The translations under genes and the position numbers were made by a program. Source: Nematostella vectensis (Eukaryota; Cnidaria; Anthozoa; Actiniaria; Edwardsiidae). From it: a stretch of 64,000 nucleotides of DNA. Positions 13,001-25,000 of the stretch are shown here, piece by piece (the first letter of the stretch is position 1; each line of letters begins with the position of its first letter). Below the pieces are notes generated by a model. It saw only the letters and a program-made list of their open reading frames with translations. It ran no database searches and had not been told where the DNA came from. The DNA is taken from positions 17,444,953 through 17,508,952 of the forward strand of contig NC_064036.1 of assembly GCF_932526225.1 (NCBI RefSeq), given 5' to 3'.

Positions 13001-16000
13001 TTGTGTAATCAATGGGCGTATTCATAATGCTGTGAGGTTATACGATTAATGTATGCATTATGCACAGACTAACTCATTGATTTTGGACGCTAGGAGGTAG
13101 AGGGTGGAGGGGAGGGTGGATTTTGCGCAAGGGAGGGGGCATAGCCTCTTGGAGTTTCCCTACTCAAACATTACTAGATTCTGCTAGAATTTAAGGGAAA
13201 TCGAGGATAGGTGCGAGCTATCAGAAGATTTGATCACTTTGATGTTTGGAGAAAATGCAAATGTTGCTCAATGCATGCCCAAATTTGTTTATAAGGGGCC
13301 AATTTTGTGAGAACGGGACGATAACAGACACATGGCGTGTCTGTAGAGTAAAAAAAATACAAAAAAAATGGAGAGAAAAATCGAAGTATCAGGGAATTAC
13401 TTTTCGTCTCTTATAAGGAGGTTTTACTTATAGATGTAACAATGTATAAATGGAAATATAAACTCGTTCAAGTAAGAGGGTGCTCGGGTCGTCAAAGGTG
13501 TGAGTTACTTAGGGTAAAATGTGTAACAAATGCGTAAGAAGCAAATCAAAGGAAATTGGATGGAGGTTAGGTTCAAGTTTCGTGGGATCGAGTTATAGGT
13601 AGACAACTGAAGGTAATTCCATTTCTAACGTAAAACGTTTCTTCATACTATGCCACTAAAGATACCTTTTGAAACAAAGACAATTTTTTACGTAGACATA
13701 TATTTTGTTGTTAACAAGACGCAAATGGAGAGTTTACGTCCAGGGGCGGCGGAAGGGGAGGATCAGGGGGGGTCGCTAGCGCCGCACACTTTTCTGAGCG
13801 GATGTTTCTTTATATATGAAGGTTTTTTTAACCAAAAGGTTTCAAGCGGTACAAATGCAACCGACAACAAATTTGTTAAACAGTTTAAAATCCCGTGCAT
13901 AAAAACTTTTGTTATCCCCCGCGTTCTTATGAGCAATGGCGTGATGTGAGTATACGTCTCATACCCTGCGAGTCCAACAATAACGATGATACATAATATA
14001 ATTTTGCATTATAAGGGTTTTCACTTATTATTTCTCGCCGGTAACCAACAGCAAGGGTTAACGGGTTAACAATGGGGGGTTTGGCAGCAAAACGTGGTCA
14101 ACATGGCTCCTTTTTCCCTGTCCCGAATGAATAAGTGAATGAGAGCAACATGGCTCTAACTACCTGTTTATGAGCCCCTTATGCACATGGTTTTGAAAGA
14201 GAAAGGTGAGGGAAGATCAGGAATAGAACTGGTTCTTTGTGTAGAAAATGCACAATTGGTTGTTTAAAATATTACCTGCAAATAGCTTTCACTTATGCAG
14301 CATTTTGTCTATGTTGAGACTGGTGTTCCGTAACGTTTGCTATTTTTGTAGTTTATTTACATTGTTTATTGCCTAGGGGCGTATGCGGTTTCGGTTAAGA
14401 GACCATACGAACACCGAAAAATGGTAATGCAACAGTTAACATCCTCTATACATATGAGCGCATTTGGGACTGGCCTTTTGAGAAAGATACGTTGAAACAG
14501 CTAATTTGTGAGCAACTGGAAATTCTCAGCTGTGCTATGGAAGGTGAAGTAAATCCATTTTCTATATTGTGAAGATTTGCTTGAAAATTGGAGATTTTGA
14601 CGAAAGAGCTAAGAGCACTTTTCCTAGCCACACACTTTTTTTTATAAGAACGTCTTGGCCATTTTTTGTACCAGATTGCGGTAAATGAGCAAAAAACATG
14701 CGGTGATGCGGTATTTCAAAACACTGCGAGATTTTGCTTTTTAAACGGCGTTATTGCGGTACAAAAGTTAAAATATTGCGGGGTTGCGGTGTTAACTAGT
14801 CCTACGGTGCGCGGGGTTTGCCGTGGTACGGGACGATTTACGCTTACGCTTACGCTTTACGCTGCGATCCAACTCAACGGAATTCAACAGATTCCCACAT
14901 TTATTACGCTTCAAATTCGAGTCCGCATTTTACCGCCAGTCGTTTCTAAGAATCACGAAGCCGAATATTGTGCCACACCTAGCTGTCTTGTACAAGAAAA
15001 TACAAAACGAAAAAAAATCACAGATCTTCCAAAAAAAACTACGACGTTATGCTGTGGAGACACTTTTCTCATGCCCGCTTCTTTTTGCCATGATTCAGGT
15101 TGCCTGCCTACACAGTTCAAGGTGTAGTCGAACCGTTAACAACCTGTAATTATGTGCGCGCGTAAATGTTGCCCAGCTAGCGTCATCCCCCAGGGATGTG
15201 AGGAAAGATAGCGAGGAATTGACACTTGGTTTTGAATTTTTTTAGTGGCCAAGAGGAAAGAGACGCCTTCGCATATCGCCCTGGAGAAGAAGCAGAAGCA
15301 AATGACAGAGACTCTGAGATGGTGTGTACACTATTTTACTTAATTATTTTAAAGATTGACAATACGTAGGGCGAGCTGATGACGAATTGATGCAGATATC
15401 AACACATGCTAAAAAAAGGTTAAAAAAAACCACACATATCAACTGCCTTTTACCGAAAATACTTTCATCGACAATCTTATTTATTGAATAGATCGCCATG
15501 GTTTTTAGTTGGACTGTCGAGAAGTATTCCACTATCTGAACTTAGCCTGAAGCGATATGCATGGTCAGAAAGCTCAGACCTCCCAAAATGCATACGCTCG
15601 CATGTGTTTCTCGCTGGTACATACGCGTGCGCATAGATGTAAATAAAATCGCCTTCAAAGCATCCCTATAGGGCGCGTCATTTGTCAATGTCGCAGTACG
15701 TCATTTCGTTTTATAGCTGCCAGGATTAGACAATTCAATAAACTTTTTATGAAATCACATTTTTGTGGCCAATTTATACTTCGTTTTTAAGACTAGACAT
15801 GAGATGTTGTTGCTAGTAGACAATTTATGAGAAGGGATTATTCGTATCTTCATCTCACTGGACTACATGTGGCTGAAGTTGGGGTCTTTCAAGCGAGAAA
15901 GGTCCCCAACTGAGCTTTTCTTTTACACTATAGCAAAAACAAAGGCCGGCAGGGTCTCGCCGCCCTACCGATTGGGCACCTCACAAACCCTCATGCAAGT

Positions 16001-19000
16001 CAAGATACATGCACTCAGAGCATATTTCTCAACCGTTTGTTCGTACTAATGTATATAAATCTAGTTTCGCAATCAGAACTATAATAGACAACAAACAGTT
16101 TCCATACACGCAAATGTGCCCGCCTTCGAGGCTCTAATAAGCTCTTTGTAAAATTAGCTAGGCTACGCTATCATCTATATTAAAGGTGGATTAGGAAAAT
16201 AAAGTGGTGAACCACTATATAATAACTAATCAAAGTACGTATTGAGGGAATAATATAAAGGCTAAGATTAAGAAAGCAAACACTGATCTGTTTCCATTCT
16301 AGTAAATTCTAAAAAAAATATTTGAGTAGAATTACAGGCTATGAAACAAATGACAACCACAAACCCATCCTAAGATCTTCCACTAGCTCCATACCCCGCC
16401 TTTTACCGTCTCTTATCTTCAAAACTCGATTTTCAGTTGTTGCTTTTTACACCTATTCCTTCAATTTATTCCCTGATCAAGTAACAAGGCTGGCTCTTCC
16501 ATTGTTTTCATTCTCATAACATTCTGTGATTGAAATTATAAAAGATCTGCAATTTGCGCGTCGCGACAAGAGTAAAGCACAATGACCATGTTATGACCTT
16601 TGTTATGTAGCCCTGTAGTAAGACCTTACTCATTCCCAGCCCTGTAGTAAGACCTTACTCATTCCCAGCCCTGTAGTAAGACCTTACTCATTCCCAGCCC
16701 TGTAGTAAGACCTTACTCATTCCCAGCCCTGAAGTAAGACCTTACTCATTCCCAGCCCTGTAGTAAGACCTTACTCATTCCCAGCCCTGTAGTAAGACCT
16801 TACTCATTCCCAGCCCTGTAGTAAGACCTTACTCATTCCCAGCCCTGTAGTAAGACCTTACTCATTCCCAGCCCTGTAGTAGCTCTAAGACCTTACTCTT
16901 TCCAAGCCCTGTAGTAGCTCTAAGACCTTACTCTTTCCAAGCCCTGTAGTAGCTCTAAGACCTTACTCTTTCCCAGCCCTATAGTAGCTCTAAGACATTA
17001 CTCTTTCCCAGCCGCGCCCTAGTAGCTCTAAGACATTACTCTTTTTCAGGCTGGGTGAGAACTACGAGCTCAAGGAAGGGATGTGTCTTCCTCGATGCGT
17101 CATGTACACTCACTATTTGGACTTCTGCAAGAAGAACAAGCTCAACCCAGCTGGTCCAGCAACATTTGGAAAGGTGAAAAGGGATGTTTTTTTTTAAAGT
17201 AGAAGAGCCTCAAGGGGCTTCCATAAGACATTTCTTCTTGCATTTTAAATACCGACACATTTTCAACTAATGTTCCACACATCTATTGCGTTTTTGGCAG
17301 CAGCTAAAATGGGGAGGGAGATAAGCGATGCTTCTTCAACCCCCCGAGTTACACCCCTTGCGAAAGTGAAGGCAAATTTTTATTAGGCTCCATCTCCTAA
17401 CTAGTCAGCCGATTAAACTAAGATAGCATAGAAACCGTAAAGGCACCTCTCGGTTAAACAAATAAAAGCTTAATAGCCTAGCCTTTCTTTTGCAGATAAT
17501 TCGCCAGAAATTTCCCAAGCTAACAACAAGACGTCTGGGAACAAGAGGCCAGTCAAAGTAAGTAATTGAATTATTTGCACTCTTTTAGTCATTTAAAGCT
17601 TAGAATCATACCAGAATTCTGTTGATAATACTAACAGTTCACTACTCTGTTATTGATCTTGTCATTACATTGTTTATCGATTCAACGCTTTTTATTGTCA
17701 CTTGTGTTGATGCTGAAAATTTCTGATTTCGTATTTTCATCAGGTACCATTACTATGGGATCCAAGTGAGTGAGTCCTCACCCTACTTCCATTCCGGATA
17801 TTCCAAGCAAGGGTTGACGAGATTTTCAACAATGAAACCTAAAAATGAGGTGAGAGTCATGCGCTAAGAGGGACTGGACAATTGAGTGAAAACCTAGCTT
17901 TGATTACATACTACAAACAGAAAAGCGCTGCCGCCGTTTTGAGCCACCTACCTAACATTCACATTGATAGTCTTTTTTGTTTATCTTCAAGGGTGAAATA
18001 GCTACAAAAAGTAAGTTTTCCCTTGGAGGAAGCAAAACGCGGACGCTACTACCAGAATTTCCTAACGCTCAAAAACTGGACCTGCCAAAAGGCGTCTCTT
18101 TGCAAAAGGTAAGCTGTTACATGAACGAACTGCTGAGTCACACCTTTTTTGTTACTGAGTTCACTCACTGAGATGGTGTCGAACAATACAATGAGATATG
18201 AAGGGCTTTGTTTAGAAAATATAGGGGAGGGGGTGGATAGTAAAAAGAAAGGCGTATCTAACATCGTCAGTGACGGGTCTTTTTCTGTGTTGGTGTAAAT
18301 CAGTACTTGAGATACAAAAGGCCCTTAGATTAAAGAAAAATAGGGAGGGACAGTACAGGCAGGAGGGGTGAACCGAAGGAATAGTTATAACAACAAAGGA
18401 TATTCAGTCCTTTATTAGGCGGGGACGATTGAGTTTTGAGAAAAGTCAGGAATAACTGTCTGTGGGTTTTTGGGAGCTCGTTAAAACACCAGACAAAACG
18501 CCTGCATCAAGTATACTTGTTTGTTCATAATTCTCTAGGTTTCATTATCTATACCTACATTGTGAGTCTGTCTTAGATTCGTCTTTGACGGGTTCTTTTT
18601 TTCTATTTTTTAGGTTGAGACATTCATCATGATGTACCGAACACATTGTCAGCGAATTCTTGATACGGTGATCAGCGCGAACTTTGATGGGGTAAGCAGA
18701 CAAATGATAACAGCTATCTGACTATAAATGCCTACTAAACTCCATGTGTGCACTTGGTGACAGGTTCAGAGCTTCGTCTGTCACTTTTGGCAGGGCATGC
18801 CCATCCACATGAAGTCAGTGCTGCAGTGTTCTGTGCTGGTGGATGTTATCGCAATATGCGACTCTATTTTATACAAAGTAAGGCCAAGGCACTTTTACTT
18901 ATAAGAAAATACTGGTGTCTTTTTTCCTTATAAGTCAATTCGAAATTTAGTTCAGTCAATCTAAAGTTTAACCTAAAATAAATTGCAACACAAATGACTT

Positions 19001-22000
19001 CGGTCTAGAATGACAGAAGTACTTCACAAAAGTTCTCCAAAGTTCTCTTGGGGGAACAGCAATCTTGTATTCTATTGTTATTCACGGCGCACTAACCCTC
19101 CGCAAACGCATGACTCTCGACAAGATCGCTCTGTCAGTGCGCTTATAATCCAAGATGGCCGAAAAAAGAAATTGTTTATTGTCAAATTTCGAGATAGTCC
19201 CCCAAGAGAACTTTGGAAAACTACTGGGATCTTGTTTAGAATGTCTTTTTTTCAATTACTTTAAATTTTCAAAGATAGACTGGACTATTTCGTTGTACTC
19301 AATTCTATATAGTGATTCTCCCTGCCTTATAAGGTAATCTATTGTATCTCCTTTAGGTTCTCATTGATGTCCTAATTCCGTCAAGCATCCAGGATCTTCC
19401 CGATAGGTGAGACTCTTTAGAAACGATTATTTCGACTAATTTCCCTATCCAGGGATGCGCTAAGTAGGACATCAAAAAGTGAAGATAGGGGGTAGTATAG
19501 TAGGGGTGTAAAATACTTTAAATATGATCATCTTGACCTCAAAAGCACATTCTCCTATCCATGTGGTCGCACTTTGTGGGCGCAGCTTGAATTCATTTCT
19601 ATTCTTTCCTTCTAACCGTAATAGTGTGTTTTTAGCTTTTGATATTGGAGTCCCCCAAATTTCTCTTCTCTGTACACCAATTTTGGTTCCATAGATACAC
19701 CTCAAATAGCCAACCCCTTTATTACCCAGCCCGACCGATCCTGTTGAGTCTGGGGCAGCTTTAACCCCAAATCCTAGCTCAATAATCCAACTAACTCGTC
19801 CTGCCATCCGTCTGTTTAGCTTGAGGGAAGAGATTCGCGAGTTCGCTGTAAACCTGTTGGAATGGCTGAATGAGTCGCTTACTGACGTTCCGTCTACTGT
19901 TCACGCTGCTAAGGTGAAAGGTATGTGGACTAGGCTGTTTATCTGTCACAAGCACATCGCAAAAATTCGCAAAAAGGGGTCGAGGTTAGTGGACTGGTGC
20001 TCATTCATAAGTATTATTTGAGAAAAAAGTTTTAATGAATTACTGCTTTTTCGGAGGTCAAGAAAGGTTGCATGCTAACAGCATATACGAAGGTGGGCTT
20101 ACTTCAAGGTCACCAGCCGCACGGGCCTGAGTGTTATCGCATTGTACAAGCGAATGGATCCTTATTCTCGAAACATTTACACTTTCATATAAAGAACAAC
20201 GTTTGATTGGGGAAAATTGTCTATGAGACAGCGGATATTTGGCATGCTTTGTTCTTTAGATGGGGAGGGGGGCGCATTTTACTATCCCCCTCAGGCCAAC
20301 CGGAATTGGCTTGCCTTCTTTGTCTTGTCTTGGAATTGATAATATATGACCATACCCTTGCCATACTTACTCTAACCTTCTTTGTCTTGTCTTGGAATTG
20401 ATAATATATGACCATACCCTTGCCATACTTACTCTAACCTTCCTTGTTTTGTCTTGGAATTGATAATATATGACCATACCCTTGCCATACTTACTCTAAC
20501 CTTCTTTGTCTTGTCTTGGATTTGATAATATATGACCATACCCTTGCCATACTTACTCTAACCTTCCTTGTCTTGTCTTGGAATTGATAATATATGACCA
20601 TCCCCTTGCCATACTTACTCTAACCTTCCTTGTCTTGTCTTGGAATTGATAATATATGACCATACCCTTGCCATACTTACTCTAACCTTCTTTGTTTTGT
20701 CTTGGATTTGATAATATATGACCATACCCTTGCCATACTTACTCTAACCTTCCTTGTCTTGTCTTGGAATTTATAATATATGACCATACCCTTGCCTCTA
20801 ACCTTCCTTGTCTTGTCTTGGAATTTATAATATATGACCATACCCTTGCCATACTTACTCTAACCTTCCTTGTCTTGTCTTGGAATTGATAATATATGAC
20901 CATACCCTTGCCATACTTAGTCTAACCTTCTTTGTCTGTTCTTTTAGTCGCACGAACATTCGGCAACGCGTTGACGCGGCAAGTAAGCTTTGTGCATCTC
21001 GCACAAACAGCACGCTCCGTGTTGCTAAGTTACGACTCAGTATCCCGGATGATGGACGATCTGCGAAAAATCGACTGGAAAGGAATCATGTCTCAAATCA
21101 CCTTTATCACTGGAAATATGGAATTCCCCGAGAAAATTAAGACTTGTAAGTGAAAACACTTAACACTAGTCGGAGTTTTTGGTCTATTACCGTATCTATC
21201 GGATTAAACAAAAGACACCAATCATTGAGTAACCAGTGCAAATTTGACATTTGAAATATTATAAATATAAATAATCACCATCGTCGTCCCAGTAAGTGCG
21301 TTATCTTAATCATTCTTGGTGCTCTAGATATCCAAGAATTTGAGAATCTCTTGACGAAGCAAGCTCCTCTAGAGGCGTACACGGAGTGGCTCGACAGCAC
21401 CGTGGATAGATGCATCCTCAAGGTATGAAAATATGCCTCTATATAATCAGACGTGAACGCCAGACACACCTCTATATAATCAGACGTGAACGCGTGACAC
21501 ACCTCTATATAATCAGACGTGAACGCGTGACACACCTCTATATATCAAACGTGAACGCCAGACACACCTCTATATAATCAGACGTGAATGCGTGACAAAC
21601 CTCTATATAATCAGACGTGAACGCGTGACACACCTCTATATAATCAGACGTGAACGCGTGACAAACCTCTATATAATCAGACGTGAACGTGGGACACACC
21701 TCTATATAATCAGACGTGAACATGTTACGTCATACTGTGACGTGCGCGTTTGCAAGTATGGTGTGTGAGACCATGAGTGCATGCCCCCCGTTTGCCCTAT
21801 GACAGCCCCCGATATCTGACCACTCGTCTTCTGATGTTCACAGCCTTGTAAAGAGAATGGTGCGAAATTCGATGAGAAGTCCGCCAAGTTTCTGGGCTTG
21901 TGGTCACTCTTTACCACTAAGCTATTAGAGGACCTGACACTCAGGAGCGCACCGAGCTTTGGTAAGGAAGCGCGCACCTTTTCCACATAGTAAGGACATT

Positions 22001-25000
22001 ACAAAACGCAGTCGTTGAGTGGCAATCTAGCTAAAACGAAAGCAAAGATATGGCATAAATACTTTGGGACCCTATTCGTCAACCGTGTTTCATCTATTAT
22101 ATTAGCTAATATCTTGTTTCGTCAAGTGTATTTCACCTCATAATATTCGCTTATAGTCTTGGCTTGTTCCGCCAGGTGTGTTTCACCTCATAATATCCGC
22201 TAATAGCCGTGGCTTGTTTCGCCAGTTGTGTTTCAACCCATAATATCCGCTAAAAGCTTTGGCTTGTTTCGCCAGGTGTTACATCTCATAATATCCGCTC
22301 ATAGCTTGGCTTGTTCCGCCAGTTGTGTTTCACCTCATAATATCCGCTAATAGCCGTGGCTTGTTTCGCCGAGTTGTGTTTCACCTCGTACTATCTGCTG
22401 ATAGCCGTGTCTTGCATCCTCAGGTGTTTTCCACCTCATCCAGACCACCTTTCAGGAGTACGTGTTTCTCATCATGGAAAACCAGAGACTAATAGAAGTT
22501 GATCGCACCCTACATCGCTCATTACAAGTCCACACCAAACAAGGTAAATACTGCTACGAGTTGAGCCCTATTCCGTCTAGTGCCCATCCCTTTTGTGCCC
22601 TATTCCATCTAGTGCCCATCCCTCTTGTGCCTTATTCCATCGAGTGCCCATCACTCTTGTGCCCTATTCCATCTAGTGCCTATCCCTCTTGTGCCCTATT
22701 CCATCTAGTGCCCATCACTCTTGTGCCCTATTCCATCTATTGCCCATCCCTCTTGTGCCCTATTCCATCTAGTGCCCATCCCTCTTGTGCCCTATTCCAT
22801 CGAGTGCCCATCACTCTTGTGCCCTATTCCATCTAGTGCCCATCCCTCTTGTGCCCTATTCCATCTAGTGCCTATCCCTCTTGTGCCCTATTCCATCTAG
22901 TGCCCATCACTCTTGTGCCCTATTCCATCTATTGCCCATCCCTCTTGTGCCCTATTCCATCTAGTGCCCATCCCTCTTGTGCCCTATTCCATCGAGTGCC
23001 CATCACTCTTGTGCCCTATTCCATCTATTGCCCATCACTCTTGTGCCCTATTCCATCTAGTTGCCATCCCTCTTGTGCCCTATTCCATCTATTGCCCATC
23101 CCTCTTGTGCCCTATTCCATCTAGTGCCTATCCCTCTTGTGCCCTATTCCATCTAGTGCCCATCCCTCTTGTGCCCTATTCCATCTAGTGCCCATCCCTC
23201 TTGTGCCCTATTCCATCTAGTGCCCATCACTCTTGTGCCCTATTCCATCTAGTGCCCATCCCTCTTGTGCCCTATTCCATCGAGTGCCCATCCCTCTTGT
23301 GCCCTATTCCATCTAGTGCCCATCACTCTTGTGCCCTATTCCATCTAGTGCCCATCCCTCTTGTGCCCTATTCCATCGAGTGCCCATCACTCTTGTGCCC
23401 TATTCCATCTAGTGCCCATCACTCTTGTGCCCTATTCCATCTATTGCCCATCCCTCTTGTGCCCTATTCCATCTAGTGCCTATCCCTCTTGTGCCCTATT
23501 CCATCGAGTGCCCATCCCTCTTGTGCCCTATTCTATCTAGTGCCCATCACTCTTGTGCCTTATTCCATCGAGTGCCCATCACTCTTGTGCCCTATTCCAT
23601 CTAGTGCCTATCCCTCTTGTGCCCTATTCCATCTAGTGCCCATCACTCTTGTGCCCTATTCCATCTAGTGCCCATCCCTCTTGTGCCCTATTCCATCTAG
23701 TGCCCATCCCTCTTGTGCCCTATTCCATTTAGTGCCCATCACTCTTGTGCCCTATTCCATCTAGTGCCCATCACTCTTGTGCCCTATTCCGTCTAGTGCC
23801 CATCCCTCTTGTGCCCTATTCCATCTAGTGCCCATCCCTCTTGTGCCCTATTCCATCGAGTTCCCATCCCTCTTGTGCCCTATTCCATCTATTGCCCATC
23901 ACTCTTGTGCCCTATTCCATCTAGTGCCCATCCCTCTTGTGCCCTATTCCATCTAGTGCCCATCCCTCTTGTGCCCTATTCCATCTAGTGCCCATCACTC
24001 TTGTGCCCTATTCCATCTATTGCCCATCCCTCTTGTGCCCTATTCCATCTAGTGCCCATCCCTCTTGTGCCCTATTCCATCGAGTGCCCATCCCTCTTGT
24101 GCCCTATTCCATCTATTGCCCATCCCTCTTGTGCCCTATTCCATCTAGTGCCCATCCCTCTTGTGCCCTATTCCATCTAGTGCCCATCCCTCTTGTGCCC
24201 TATTCCATCTAGTGCCCATCCCTCTTGTGCCCTATTCCATCTAGTGCCCATCACTCTTGTGCCCTATTCCATCTAGTGCCCATCACTCTTGTGCCCTATT
24301 CCATCGAGTGCCCATCCCTCTTGTGCCCTATTCCATCTAGTGCCCATCACTCTTGTGCCCTATTCCATCTAGTGCCCATCCCTCTTGTGCCCTATTCCAT
24401 CGAGTGCCCATCACTCTTGTGCCCTATTCCATCTAGTGCCCATCACTCTTGTGCCTTATTCCATCGAGTGCCCATCACTCTTGTGCCCTATTCCATCTAG
24501 TGCCTATCCCTCTTGTGCCCTATTCCATCTAGTGCCCATCACTCTTGTGCCCTATTCCATCGAGTGCCCATCACTCTTGTGCCCTATTCCATCTAGTGCC
24601 CATCACTCTTGTGCCTTATTCCATCGAGTGCCCATCACTCTTGTGCCCTATTCCATCTAGTGCCTATCCCTCTTGTGCCCTATTCCATCTAGTGCCCATC
24701 ACTCTTGTGCCCTATTCCATCTAGTGCCCATCCCTCTTGTGCCCTATTCCATCTAGTGCCCATCCCTCTTGTGCCCTATTCCATTTAGTGCCCATCACTC
24801 TTGTGCCCTATTCCATCTAGTGCCCATCACTCTTGTGCCCTATTCCGTCTAGTGCCCATCCCTCTTGTGCCCTATTCCATCTAGTGCCCATCCCTCTTGT
24901 GCCCTATTCCATCGAGTTCCCATCCCTCTTGTGCCCTATTCCATCTATTGCCCATCACTCTTGTGCCCTATTCCATCTAGTGCCCATCCCTCTTGTGCCC

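Noticed and set aside
14666-15127. 153-codon frame in RFX intron 1
   Set aside because: Composition is not protein-like, there are no matching splice sites to RFX exons, and it overlaps small simple repeats.
16610-17049. CRISPR-like regular array
   Set aside because: Units are head-to-tail without unique spacers, inside an intron of an animal gene; it is a minisatellite.
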